Below, in pieces: positions 35,872 to 43,580 of a DNA stretch of 61,313 bases. Origin of the DNA: Oscillospiraceae bacterium (GTDB lineage: Bacteria > Bacillota > Clostridia > Oscillospirales > Oscillospiraceae). The stretch covers positions 1 through 61,313 of the forward strand of contig WRDH01000002.1 in NCBI GenBank assembly GCA_009783555.1, written 5' to 3'. The stretch's first letter is position 1, and each line of letters opens with the position of its first letter. A program made the translations under genes and the position numbers. Under the pieces are notes generated by a model. The model did no database searches. It was given only the letters and a program-made list of their open reading frames with translations, and had not been told where the DNA came from.

Positions 35872-35899
35872 TTGTCAGGGGGACGGTTCTCTTGACAAC
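35871..35899 (+). repeat. single GGGGACGGTTCTC-type REP palindrome
   Basis: GTTGTCA (35871-35877) and TGACAAC (35893-35899) flank GGGGGACGGTTCTCT. The first base is the last base of the tldE stop. It matches the right-hand unit of the doublet at 11735-11762. Confidence 0.8.
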
Positions 35900-35917
35900 C
35901 TCTGAAATGGAGTTTTA

Positions 35918-36871
35918 ATGGCAAAAGATTATGTAATCGGCATAGATGCAGGCGGCACAAAAGTTGCCTATGGTCTCTTCGACCGGGCAGGTGAAATTGT
36001 AGATCGTATGCAGCATCCGACTGATGCCGAAGCTGACGGACCTGCATTTTCGGATCAGGTTATTAATAATGTCAAATCTCTGGCAAACAAACATAACCTC
36101 GCATTTGATAAAATCGAAGGTATCGGTATAGGAATGCCGTCTTTCATCCTGTATGACGAAGGGCGTATCCTGATGACCTCAGCTATGACCAAGATTAAAG
36201 ATTTCCCGATGCGGAAGTATTTAGAGACACGGCTCCCAACCCGTATTGTCCTGGATAATGACAGTAATGCCGCTGCTATCGCAGAACACCGTCACGGAGC
36301 CGGTCGCGGAACACGGCACATGGTATACATGTCGTTTGGCACAGGCCTCGGCTCCGGACTTATTTTTGACGGTAAGCTGTTTCGCGGCACATATGGCTGG
36401 GCAGGTGAGAGCGGACATATGTTAGCTACCCCGGATGCAGGAGTTATTTGCGGCTGCGAAAACAGCGGGTGCTTTATGTCTTATGTCTCGGGTCACTTTA
36501 TCCCAGTTCATGTCAAAGCCGGATTAAAAAATGGATTTCGGAGTGATATACTGAACCCGGATACAGTAGACGGATGTAAGCTGCTTGAGGCCATGACACA
36601 CGGCGATGAGCTGGCTTGCCATATTATAGAGCAAATAGCGCACTACTTGGCAGTCTGTGTCTATAATATCTATCAGCTTCTAAATATAAACACCTTCGTA
36701 TTCGGTGGAGGACTAACAAATCTCGGTGATAAGTTCTTTAGCCGGGTTTATGAGTTGTTTAATAAGTACAACCATATCCCTTTACCCGTATACTTTAAGA
36801 TGGCAGAATTGAAAACGGACTTCGGGATTATCGGCGCGGCGGAGCTTCTCAGGGAACATAACGTTGAATAA
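35918..36871 (+). CDS. ROK-family sugar kinase
   Basis: The 317-residue kinase has the ATP site DYVIGIDAGGTKVAYGLFD, catalytic region VLDNDSNAAAIAEHRHGAG with Asp, FGTGLGSGLIFDGKLFRG, GESGHM and a zinc-finger variant CGCENSGCF. ROK kinases phosphorylate hexoses or related sugars. It is followed, after a hairpin element, by a YbiW-type glycyl radical enzyme whose family acts on a sugar-alcohol phosphate. A kinase feeding that enzyme is a reasonable but unproven pairing. TGGAG precedes ATG 35918. Confidence 0.9.
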   Translation: MAKDYVIGIDAGGTKVAYGLFDRAGEIVDRMQHPTDAEADGPAFSDQVINNVKSLANKHNLAFDKIEGIGIGMPSFILYDEGRILMTSAMTKIKDFPMRKYLETRLPTRIVLDNDSNAAAIAEHRHGAGRGTRHMVYMSFGTGLGSGLIFDGKLFRGTYGWAGESGHMLATPDAGVICGCENSGCFMSYVSGHFIPVHVKAGLKNGFRSDILNPDTVDGCKLLEAMTHGDELACHIIEQIAHYLAVCVYNIYQLLNINTFVFGGGLTNLGDKFFSRVYELFNKYNHIPLPVYFKMAELKTDFGIIGAAELLREHNVE

Positions 36872-36872
36872 A

Positions 36873-37003
36873 CTGCTTGGAGGGTATCCGGAAAACTTTT
36901 TAATTTCAGTCAGCACAAAAATTTTGCCGACTAATACAAGTTTTCACGAACGTGCTAGTGCATTGGCTGGAATTAAAAAGTTTTTCGGATACCCTCCAAG
37001 CAG
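36873..37003. repeat. long-stem hairpin element, family 2, copy 2
   Basis: Arms 36873-36909 and 36967-37003 pair over 37 bp with two wobble positions. The core matches copy 1 at 28292 (TCAGTCAGCAC..., TTTTGCCGA, AATACAAGTTT, GCATTGGCTGGAATT). The outer 9 bp differ from copy 1 and still pair. It begins one base after the ROK kinase stop and ends 24 nt before the glycyl radical enzyme start. Confidence 0.88.
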
Positions 37004-37027
37004 CTACATGAAAAGAGGTAAATCAGT

Positions 37028-39475
37028 ATTAATAATTATTTCGGTTCATTAAATAAACGCACCGCAAAAATGCGTGAAAATATTCTCGCAGCGCAAGCTA
37101 CAGTTTGTACAGAGCGTGCTGTTATAGCCACGGAGAGCTATCGGGAGCATGAGCAGGAGCAGATTGTTTTGAAGCGTGCTTATATGCTTGCCGATGTCCT
37201 AAAAAACATGAGTATATACATCGATCCCGACGGTAAACTCGTCGGCAACCAAGCAAGCACCGACCGTGCGGCTCCTATCTTTCCCGAGTATGCCATCGAC
37301 TGGGTTATTGCGGAGTTGGATGAGTTTGATAAACGCCCCGGTGACCGATTTACAATCACTGAGGCGAACAAAGACATACTGCAGGAGATTTATCCTTACT
37401 GGAAAGGGCGCACCTTAAAGGATAAAGCAATTGCCGCATTTCCGGAATCGGCTCGTGTTTTCTATGACCTTGGTGTCATCAAAACGGAAGGTAATATAAC
37501 TTCCGGAGACGCACATATTGCAGTTGATTATGAGCGGGTTTTGAGAAACGGGATAATCGGTTTCAAAGAGCAAGTAAAATCTGAACAGTCAAAACCGGAA
37601 CTATATAAAGTCGAAGATTTGAAGAAAAGCTACTTTTACCGGTCTATCCTGATTGTACTTGACGCTGTAGAGGCATTTGCCTTGCGGTATGCAGACTTAG
37701 CCGAAGAACTGGCAGGCATAGCCACGTCTGAGCTGGCGGATTTAGCCACATCTGAACGAGCAGAAGTTGCCACTCCGGAACGTGCAGCAGAGCTCAGAGA
37801 AATCTCCCGTATATGCCGAAAAGTCCCCATGCAAGCGGCTGATACATTCCATGAGGCAGTACAAAGTCTCTGGTTTATTCATCTTGTGCTTCAAATTGAA
37901 AGTAACGGTCACTCTCTGTCATATGGACGGCTGGACCAGTACCTATACCCCTATTATACAAAAAGCAAAGCGGAGGGTATGACAGAAGAGCAGGCATGTG
38001 AAATTCTGGAAAATCTTTGGCTGAGAACATATTCGCTCAACAAAATAAGAAGCTGGACACATACCCGCTTTTCCGCCGGCAGTCCTCTTTATCAGAACGT
38101 CACAATCGGAGGGCAAACAAAGGATGGGAAGGATGCAGTCAATGAACTGAGCCATCTCGTTTTACGCACTGTCGCCCGTTGTCACCTGCCGCAGCCAAAC
38201 CTTACTGTCCGTTACCACAAAGGACTTAGTGATGCATTTATGCAGGAGTGTATCCAAGTCATCCGTTGCGGCTTCGGGATGCCTGCTTTTAACAGTGATG
38301 AGATTATCATTCCTTCTTTCTTGGAAATCGGGGTAGAAAAAGCAGATGCCTACGACTATAGTGCCATTGGATGTGTTGAAGTTGCGGTTCCCGGCAAGTG
38401 GGGATATCGCTGTACGGGGATGAGTTTCTTAAATTTCCCCAAAACATTAATGATTGCACTCAATGATGGTATTGACATAAAAAGCGGTCAACGTGTTTGT
38501 CAGGGTAAAGGACACTTTTTGGCAATGGAGACCTTTGATGATATCATGCGGATTTGGGATGACTTCGTTAGGGAGTTCTGCCGTCAATCGGTTGTGCTGG
38601 ACACTTGTGCCGACCTTGTCTTGGAACAGGAAGTGCCGGACATTCTCTGCTCAGCTTTAACTGTTGACTGTATCGCGCGCGGCAAGCACTTAAAAGAAGG
38701 CGGTGCTAAGTATGACTTTATAAGCGGTCTGCAGGTCGGGATTGCAAACCTCGCAAACTCCCTGGCGGCGATAAAAAAATGTGTCTTCGAAGACAAAAGC
38801 ATCACAAAAGAAGAACTTTGGAACGCCATTCTCACCGACTTTGCGGGAAATGAAGGTAAGCGAGTTCAGAACATTCTCTTGGCTGCACCTAAGTTCGGCA
38901 ATGATGATGATTATGTAGATTTACTTTTAGTCAAAGCTTATGACAGTTATATTGAAGAAATCGCAAACCATGTAAATACCCGATACGGTCGCGGTCCTAT
39001 CGGCGGAAAATACTACGCAGGAACATCGTCTATTTCAGCAAATGTTCCTCAAGGAGCAAGCACATGTGCAACCCCTGATGGTCGCCACGCCAACACTCCG
39101 CTGGCAGAAGGCTGCTCCCCTGCTCACGGCACGGATAAAACCGGTCCTACCGCTGTATTCAAGTCAGTGGCAAAGCTGCGAACGGATAAGATTACCGGAG
39201 GCGTGTTGCTTAATCAAAAAGTAACACCGGTTATACTGGAAGATCCCGGGAACTGCGAAAAATTAATTATGATTCTGCGAACGTTTTTTGACACGCTCAA
39301 AGGATTCCATGTCCAAATAAACGTAGTTTCCCGCGAGACAATGCTGGACGCACAGAAACACCCTGAAAACCACACAGACCTAATCGTCCGCGTCGCAGGG
39401 TATTCCGCGTTTTTTAACGTATTGTCCAAAGTAACCCAAGATGATATAATAGGAAGAACCGAACAGGTGCTTTAA
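37028..39475 (+). CDS. YbiW/PflF-type glycyl radical enzyme, ATT start
   Basis: The 815-residue enzyme has catalytic Cys and Glu in AIGCVEVAVPGKWGYRCTGM and the glycyl radical in VRVAGYSAFF near the C-terminus. It resembles E. coli YbiW throughout (SGLQVGIANL, RYGRGPIGGKYYAGTSSISANVP). YbiW-type enzymes have been reported as 1,5-anhydroglucitol-6-phosphate dehydratases; I am recalling this. The first ATG (37070) lies inside the conserved N-terminus: upstream codons read NNYFGSLNKRTAK. GAGGT (37015-37019) is 8 nt before ATT 37028, and an in-frame stop at 37019 bars longer starts. No activating enzyme is adjacent. An insertion of 8-residue repeats lies near residues 222-253. Confidence 0.88.
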   Translation: MNNYFGSLNKRTAKMRENILAAQATVCTERAVIATESYREHEQEQIVLKRAYMLADVLKNMSIYIDPDGKLVGNQASTDRAAPIFPEYAIDWVIAELDEFDKRPGDRFTITEANKDILQEIYPYWKGRTLKDKAIAAFPESARVFYDLGVIKTEGNITSGDAHIAVDYERVLRNGIIGFKEQVKSEQSKPELYKVEDLKKSYFYRSILIVLDAVEAFALRYADLAEELAGIATSELADLATSERAEVATPERAAELREISRICRKVPMQAADTFHEAVQSLWFIHLVLQIESNGHSLSYGRLDQYLYPYYTKSKAEGMTEEQACEILENLWLRTYSLNKIRSWTHTRFSAGSPLYQNVTIGGQTKDGKDAVNELSHLVLRTVARCHLPQPNLTVRYHKGLSDAFMQECIQVIRCGFGMPAFNSDEIIIPSFLEIGVEKADAYDYSAIGCVEVAVPGKWGYRCTGMSFLNFPKTLMIALNDGIDIKSGQRVCQGKGHFLAMETFDDIMRIWDDFVREFCRQSVVLDTCADLVLEQEVPDILCSALTVDCIARGKHLKEGGAKYDFISGLQVGIANLANSLAAIKKCVFEDKSITKEELWNAILTDFAGNEGKRVQNILLAAPKFGNDDDYVDLLLVKAYDSYIEEIANHVNTRYGRGPIGGKYYAGTSSISANVPQGASTCATPDGRHANTPLAEGCSPAHGTDKTGPTAVFKSVAKLRTDKITGGVLLNQKVTPVILEDPGNCEKLIMILRTFFDTLKGFHVQINVVSRETMLDAQKHPENHTDLIVRVAGYSAFFNVLSKVTQDDIIGRTEQVL
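37691..37786 (+). repeat. 24-bp (8-codon) tandem repeat inside the glycyl radical enzyme
   Basis: Four in-frame units encode ADLAEELA, GIATSELA, DLATSERA and EVATPERA; the last three share GCCAC(A/G/T)-like cores at 24-bp spacing (37715, 37739, 37763). Relative to E. coli YbiW, this is about two units longer. Confidence 0.75.
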
Positions 39476-39501
39476 CGGAGCTATCACATTTGTGAAGACA
39501 T

Positions 39502-39554
39502 GGGGACGGTTCATCTGTCTTTATCCATTGGATAAAGATAGAAGGACCGTCCCC
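39502..39554. repeat. GGGGACGGT-type inverted repeat (REPIN-like)
   Basis: 39502-39526 and 39530-39554 form an imperfect palindrome: GGGGACGGT pairs with ACCGTCCCC, and CTTTATCC with GGATAAAG. It lies between the convergent glycyl radical enzyme and ABC exporter genes and may end both transcripts. Ends differ from the TTGTCA copies, so it is a variant. Confidence 0.7.
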
Positions 39555-39571
39555 TTGATACCCCCAACAAA

Positions 39572-41431
39572 CTACTCATAATACTGCGCTTGCGCAGTCC
39601 AAAGTTCATAGTATTTATCGTCCTCTCCGGCGACGAGGTCTTCGTGGCTGCCGCGTTGGATTAACCTGCCTTCGTGGAAGACGGCTATGTCGCAGCAAAA
39701 GCGGCATGATGAGAGGCGGTGTGATATGAATACAGCAGTTTTATCCCCGACTATTTCGTTCATTTTACTGTAGACCTCAAATTCGGCGATTGGGTCAAGC
39801 GCGGCTGTCGGTTCATCCAGAATTATAAATGGTGCTTCTTTGTACAGCGCACGTGCGAGTGCGATTTTTTGTGCTTCACCTCCTGAAGGTTCGACCCCGT
39901 CATCTTCGAAATTCTTATACAGATATGTATCAAGCCCGTTCGGCATTGTTTCAAGCCGCTCCGAGAAACCGGCGTTATCCAAAGTCTGTCGAACCTTGTC
40001 TTCGTCATAGTTCATACCGACAGCGACGTTTTGTCCCAATGTAAAAGGCAATAACGCAAAATCCTGAAACACTACACTAAAAATCGCTTTGTACTCATCG
40101 TAATCATATTTTTTGATGTCTATGCCGTTAAGCAGAATCTCCCCTTCCGTCGGGTCATACAGACGGCAAAGCAGCTTAATGAATGTAGTTTTACCGCTTC
40201 CGTTTTCTCCGACAATTGCAAGACGTTGCCCGATATTAAACTTCATGGAAACATTCTTGATTGCATACTCATCAGATGCCGGGTATTTAAAGCTGACATC
40301 CCGAAACTCTATTTCATACTTTTGACCGGAGCGTATTTCAGTGGTCAAGCTCCCTCTGTACATCGGGTTTGGAATATCCAGATACTTAAACACTTTATCG
40401 AGGAACGGGTTGTTGATTACCAGTTGACCCAGTGATGTCAGCATTGATGAGAACCCGTTATTAAACTGCACTATTGCTCCGACATACAAAATAATTTCAC
40501 CGATACCAAACGCGCCGCTCAGTGCTTTCATAGCAATGTATAAGTAAACCGCTCCATTTAAAATACATGCAATTGCGGTACCTATCATATTCATTTTTGC
40601 GTCATACCTTGAATATCTGAAAAAACCGGAAAAAAACTTAACTGATTCTTTCACCTGCGATTCTATAATCGGCTTTTGATTGTAAATTCGGATATCCTTC
40701 GCCGTGCCGCTTCCTTGACCCATCGCATCAAAATAAAACGAATAAAAGCGATTTCCCTTTGAATTAAGATGTGTAGCTTCCTGGTAAATTTTGCCGCCCA
40801 TTACCGTAAAATACGGCGGAAGTATTACCATAAGAATTAAAATGAACAAAACAGCGACCGTCATCCATGGTGAGTCCAGCCAATGATACATCGAATCATC
40901 CGATAAACTTGATCTAAACAATGTGACTACCAGAGTTATTGAAAACGCTACCCGAACCAAACCGCCGGAGATGCCTTCGAGTCCCCATCTGAGACGGCCC
41001 AAGCCAAAACCCATACCATTATGATGCCCGTTTATATCGTCGTATTGCTTGCGGACTTCGGGGTTTTCGGCATCGCCAAAATCGAGTGAAAGCATTTTAT
41101 CGGAATGAACCTTATACACATTCGGCCAATATCTGCTATTGCAATATTCTGTCCAACGCTCAAGCCCTTTTTGTATCAATAATGCTGTCAGGTTTAAGCT
41201 GATTGTCCATAAAACAAGCCGTATTAACTGCTGTGGCTCTCTTGCTCCGGTAAGCTCGTTTAAGATCATAGCTATAAAATAAAGATTAATAAACGGAACA
41301 ATCGCTTCAACCAACGATGATAGAATAAGTGATAGAACCGCCGGTGTCTTATTAAGATCGTTATACTTTTTATAACCTCGCAAAATCAACCCTATATGCT
41401 GTTTTATTGAGTATTTTACTTCTGTTTCCAT
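39572..41431 (-). CDS. ABC exporter half-transporter B (permease-ATPase fusion)
   Basis: This 619-residue protein has a six-helix ABC exporter membrane domain (to about residue 330) and then an ATPase domain. The latter has Walker A GENGSGKTTFIKLL, signature PSGGEAQKIALARALY, Walker B FIILDEPTAALD and the H-loop VFISHRLSS. The signature begins PSGGE instead of LSGGE. It overlaps the upstream exporter gene by one base in a TAATG, so the two subunits form a heterodimer. Substrate is not evident; such pairs export drugs, lipids or peptides. Confidence 0.93.
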   Translation of the reverse strand: METEVKYSIKQHIGLILRGYKKYNDLNKTPAVLSLILSSLVEAIVPFINLYFIAMILNELTGAREPQQLIRLVLWTISLNLTALLIQKGLERWTEYCNSRYWPNVYKVHSDKMLSLDFGDAENPEVRKQYDDINGHHNGMGFGLGRLRWGLEGISGGLVRVAFSITLVVTLFRSSLSDDSMYHWLDSPWMTVAVLFILILMVILPPYFTVMGGKIYQEATHLNSKGNRFYSFYFDAMGQGSGTAKDIRIYNQKPIIESQVKESVKFFSGFFRYSRYDAKMNMIGTAIACILNGAVYLYIAMKALSGAFGIGEIILYVGAIVQFNNGFSSMLTSLGQLVINNPFLDKVFKYLDIPNPMYRGSLTTEIRSGQKYEIEFRDVSFKYPASDEYAIKNVSMKFNIGQRLAIVGENGSGKTTFIKLLCRLYDPTEGEILLNGIDIKKYDYDEYKAIFSVVFQDFALLPFTLGQNVAVGMNYDEDKVRQTLDNAGFSERLETMPNGLDTYLYKNFEDDGVEPSGGEAQKIALARALYKEAPFIILDEPTAALDPIAEFEVYSKMNEIVGDKTAVFISHRLSSCRFCCDIAVFHEGRLIQRGSHEDLVAGEDDKYYELWTAQAQYYE

Positions 41432-43272
41432 TATATCTCCACCTCTTCACGATAATACTTGCTCTGTATTTCAAAGAGCTCCGCATATTTTCCATTCGCT
41501 TCAAGCAGCTCGTCATGTGTTCCGGTTTCGGCAATGATTTTTCCATCGATTAATATTGTCCGGTCACAAAACCGTGTTGACGCAAGCCTGTGAGAAATAT
41601 ATACAGAGGTACGCCCAGTTGAGAGCTTGTTGTACTGCTCGTAAAGTTTGCTTTCAGCAATAGGGTCAAGTGCAGCCGTCGGTTCATCGAGAATAAGTAC
41701 CGGTGCATTTTTATATAATGCACGCGCAAGCATAAGACGTTGCGTTTCGCCACCCGACAGTTCCACCGCTTCGTCATGCACTTCTTTCCGAAGAAGCGAT
41801 AGAGCACCATCGGGAAGTGAGTTGATTTTCTCTGTCAGGTTTGCAAGCTCCAGGCATTTTTCAACACGAGCACTATCGAGCTTTTCCGCGTTTTGTTGTG
41901 CAATGTTTTCCGCTATACTAACAGGGATGATGTTAAATTCTTGAAAAACCGCAGTAAACATGGAATAATACTTCTTTCTGTCATATACTCTTATATCTTG
42001 CCCGTTAAGCAGCACTTCACCGGCGGTGGGATCATAAAAACCGCAAAGAAGCTTGACAAGTGTTGTTTTACCGGCTCCGTTGAGTCCTACTATCGCAAGC
42101 TTTTCACCCGGATGTACCGTCAGATTGATGTTTTGCAACGTATCCTCATCTGCTCCGGGATAACGGAAGGTCACGTTTCGTAGCTCAAGAGAATAATCCT
42201 TTCCTTCTTCCGGTGCAATACTCTCACCGTCATCTCGTTTGAATGTGTCCGGATACTCATAATATTCACGCAGACGGCAGTAGTTCAGGCTGTGCTTTTG
42301 CAACCCGGCATATTCACTCAGGATTCCCATGATCCATCCCGAAAAACCGCCGACAGCAGCAAAAAGTAATATGAATTGGTCTACAGGCATAGAGTTATAG
42401 AGGATTTGCCAAATCAAAAACGCATACGCCATACCTTCACGCAAAAATGTGGCAACACAGTCTGTAGCATCTGCGATGAAGTCTCTTATCTGTGCCCGGC
42501 GATCCCATTTCATGCGCAGCTTCATGTATGTGTCATGTACATCATTTAGCCAGTTGATCATAGAAAATAAGCGGATATCTTTAGCCAGAGAGCTACTGTC
42601 ACCGGCTCTGGTTGTTTGATAAAAACGCTTTTCATATCCTGCTTTTTCCTCATCATTATCATGTTGCCATTTATTTGACCATCTGCGGACAAAAAAGCCA
42701 AGAACCGACATTACTGCTGTAATCAATAATATCAGCGGGTTAATGTTTACCAGGATTATGATATAAACAACAAAGCCTACAATGTTTGCGCCCAGTCTCT
42801 CAAGTGTATAATAAATTTGTTCGGTGGAATCACTGTTTGAAAAACTGGTATTTTGTGCTTTTTGTTTTGCATCCGTAAATTTTTTGTTTTCCAGATTTGC
42901 ATAATCCGTGTCGACCACTTTGAATAATATGTCAATTCCAAGCGTTAAGCGCACTGACGCTCTTTGCACCAAAGCGGTACAATCAAGGTATCTCTTTATT
43001 GATGACAATATTAGGGTAATTCCTGTAAATACCAATATCGTCAATACAAGCCTGTCGGCTCCGGCATTACCGAGGATTAACGATACAACCATCATCGGCA
43101 GAAACATGGCAACAGCCGGAATTGCCGGAATCAACAGAGATTGCGCAATCATTGTAAACACTACCGTCTTCCTGCGCTCCCATGTGTACTTAAGCACATA
43201 ACAGGTATTCTGCCATGTGTTGTACTTTGGTTTTTCTTTTTCTCTTATGTTTGTATCAATTATAGCTTCCAT
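41431..43272 (-). CDS. ABC exporter half-transporter A (permease-ATPase fusion)
   Basis: This 613-residue partner of the next gene has a membrane domain with about six helices, then Walker A GLNGAGKTTLVKLL, signature ELSGGETQRLMLARALY, Walker B VLILDEPTAALDP and H-loop VYISHRLAS. Both ATPase sites keep the Walker B Glu. GAGGTGAT precedes ATG 43272. A divergent hybrid histidine kinase begins 308 bp away, but nothing shows that it controls this operon. Confidence 0.93.
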   Translation of the reverse strand: MEAIIDTNIREKEKPKYNTWQNTCYVLKYTWERRKTVVFTMIAQSLLIPAIPAVAMFLPMMVVSLILGNAGADRLVLTILVFTGITLILSSIKRYLDCTALVQRASVRLTLGIDILFKVVDTDYANLENKKFTDAKQKAQNTSFSNSDSTEQIYYTLERLGANIVGFVVYIIILVNINPLILLITAVMSVLGFFVRRWSNKWQHDNDEEKAGYEKRFYQTTRAGDSSSLAKDIRLFSMINWLNDVHDTYMKLRMKWDRRAQIRDFIADATDCVATFLREGMAYAFLIWQILYNSMPVDQFILLFAAVGGFSGWIMGILSEYAGLQKHSLNYCRLREYYEYPDTFKRDDGESIAPEEGKDYSLELRNVTFRYPGADEDTLQNINLTVHPGEKLAIVGLNGAGKTTLVKLLCGFYDPTAGEVLLNGQDIRVYDRKKYYSMFTAVFQEFNIIPVSIAENIAQQNAEKLDSARVEKCLELANLTEKINSLPDGALSLLRKEVHDEAVELSGGETQRLMLARALYKNAPVLILDEPTAALDPIAESKLYEQYNKLSTGRTSVYISHRLASTRFCDRTILIDGKIIAETGTHDELLEANGKYAELFEIQSKYYREEVEI

Positions 43273-43466
43273 ACTTTACATCACCTCGGATATGATAATA
43301 CAACAAAAAATCGCCTCGTGGCAACTTCCGGCGTGAAAGGTTCATTTTTGGGGGATAACAGGTAACTTTTTAGATGGTAACAGGTCACAAAGATAATTTG
43401 GACTTCCTTATTGTCCGCAAAATCCTCTTCACCGGTTCGACAATGACAAGATGACGATTCCTGATA

Positions 43467-43495
43467 TTGCATTTTAACACATTATTCAATAAAAT
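43467..43495 (+). promoter_or_regulatory. candidate promoter of the hybrid kinase in the 308-bp divergent gap
   Basis: TTGCAT (43467-43472), a 17-nt spacer and TAAAAT (43490-43495). The gap 43273-43580 otherwise holds two ATAACAGGTAAC/GTAACAGGTCAC-like half repeats near 43357-43387 that could be operator sites. I see no gene or terminator in it. Confidence 0.4.
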
Positions 43496-43580
43496 GAAAT
43501 TGCTATATCGGGCGGGTTGTGTTACATTTAAATGAAGGATGCACAGTAAAGTATGAGTGAAGCATGTAAAGGTGGGTAAT

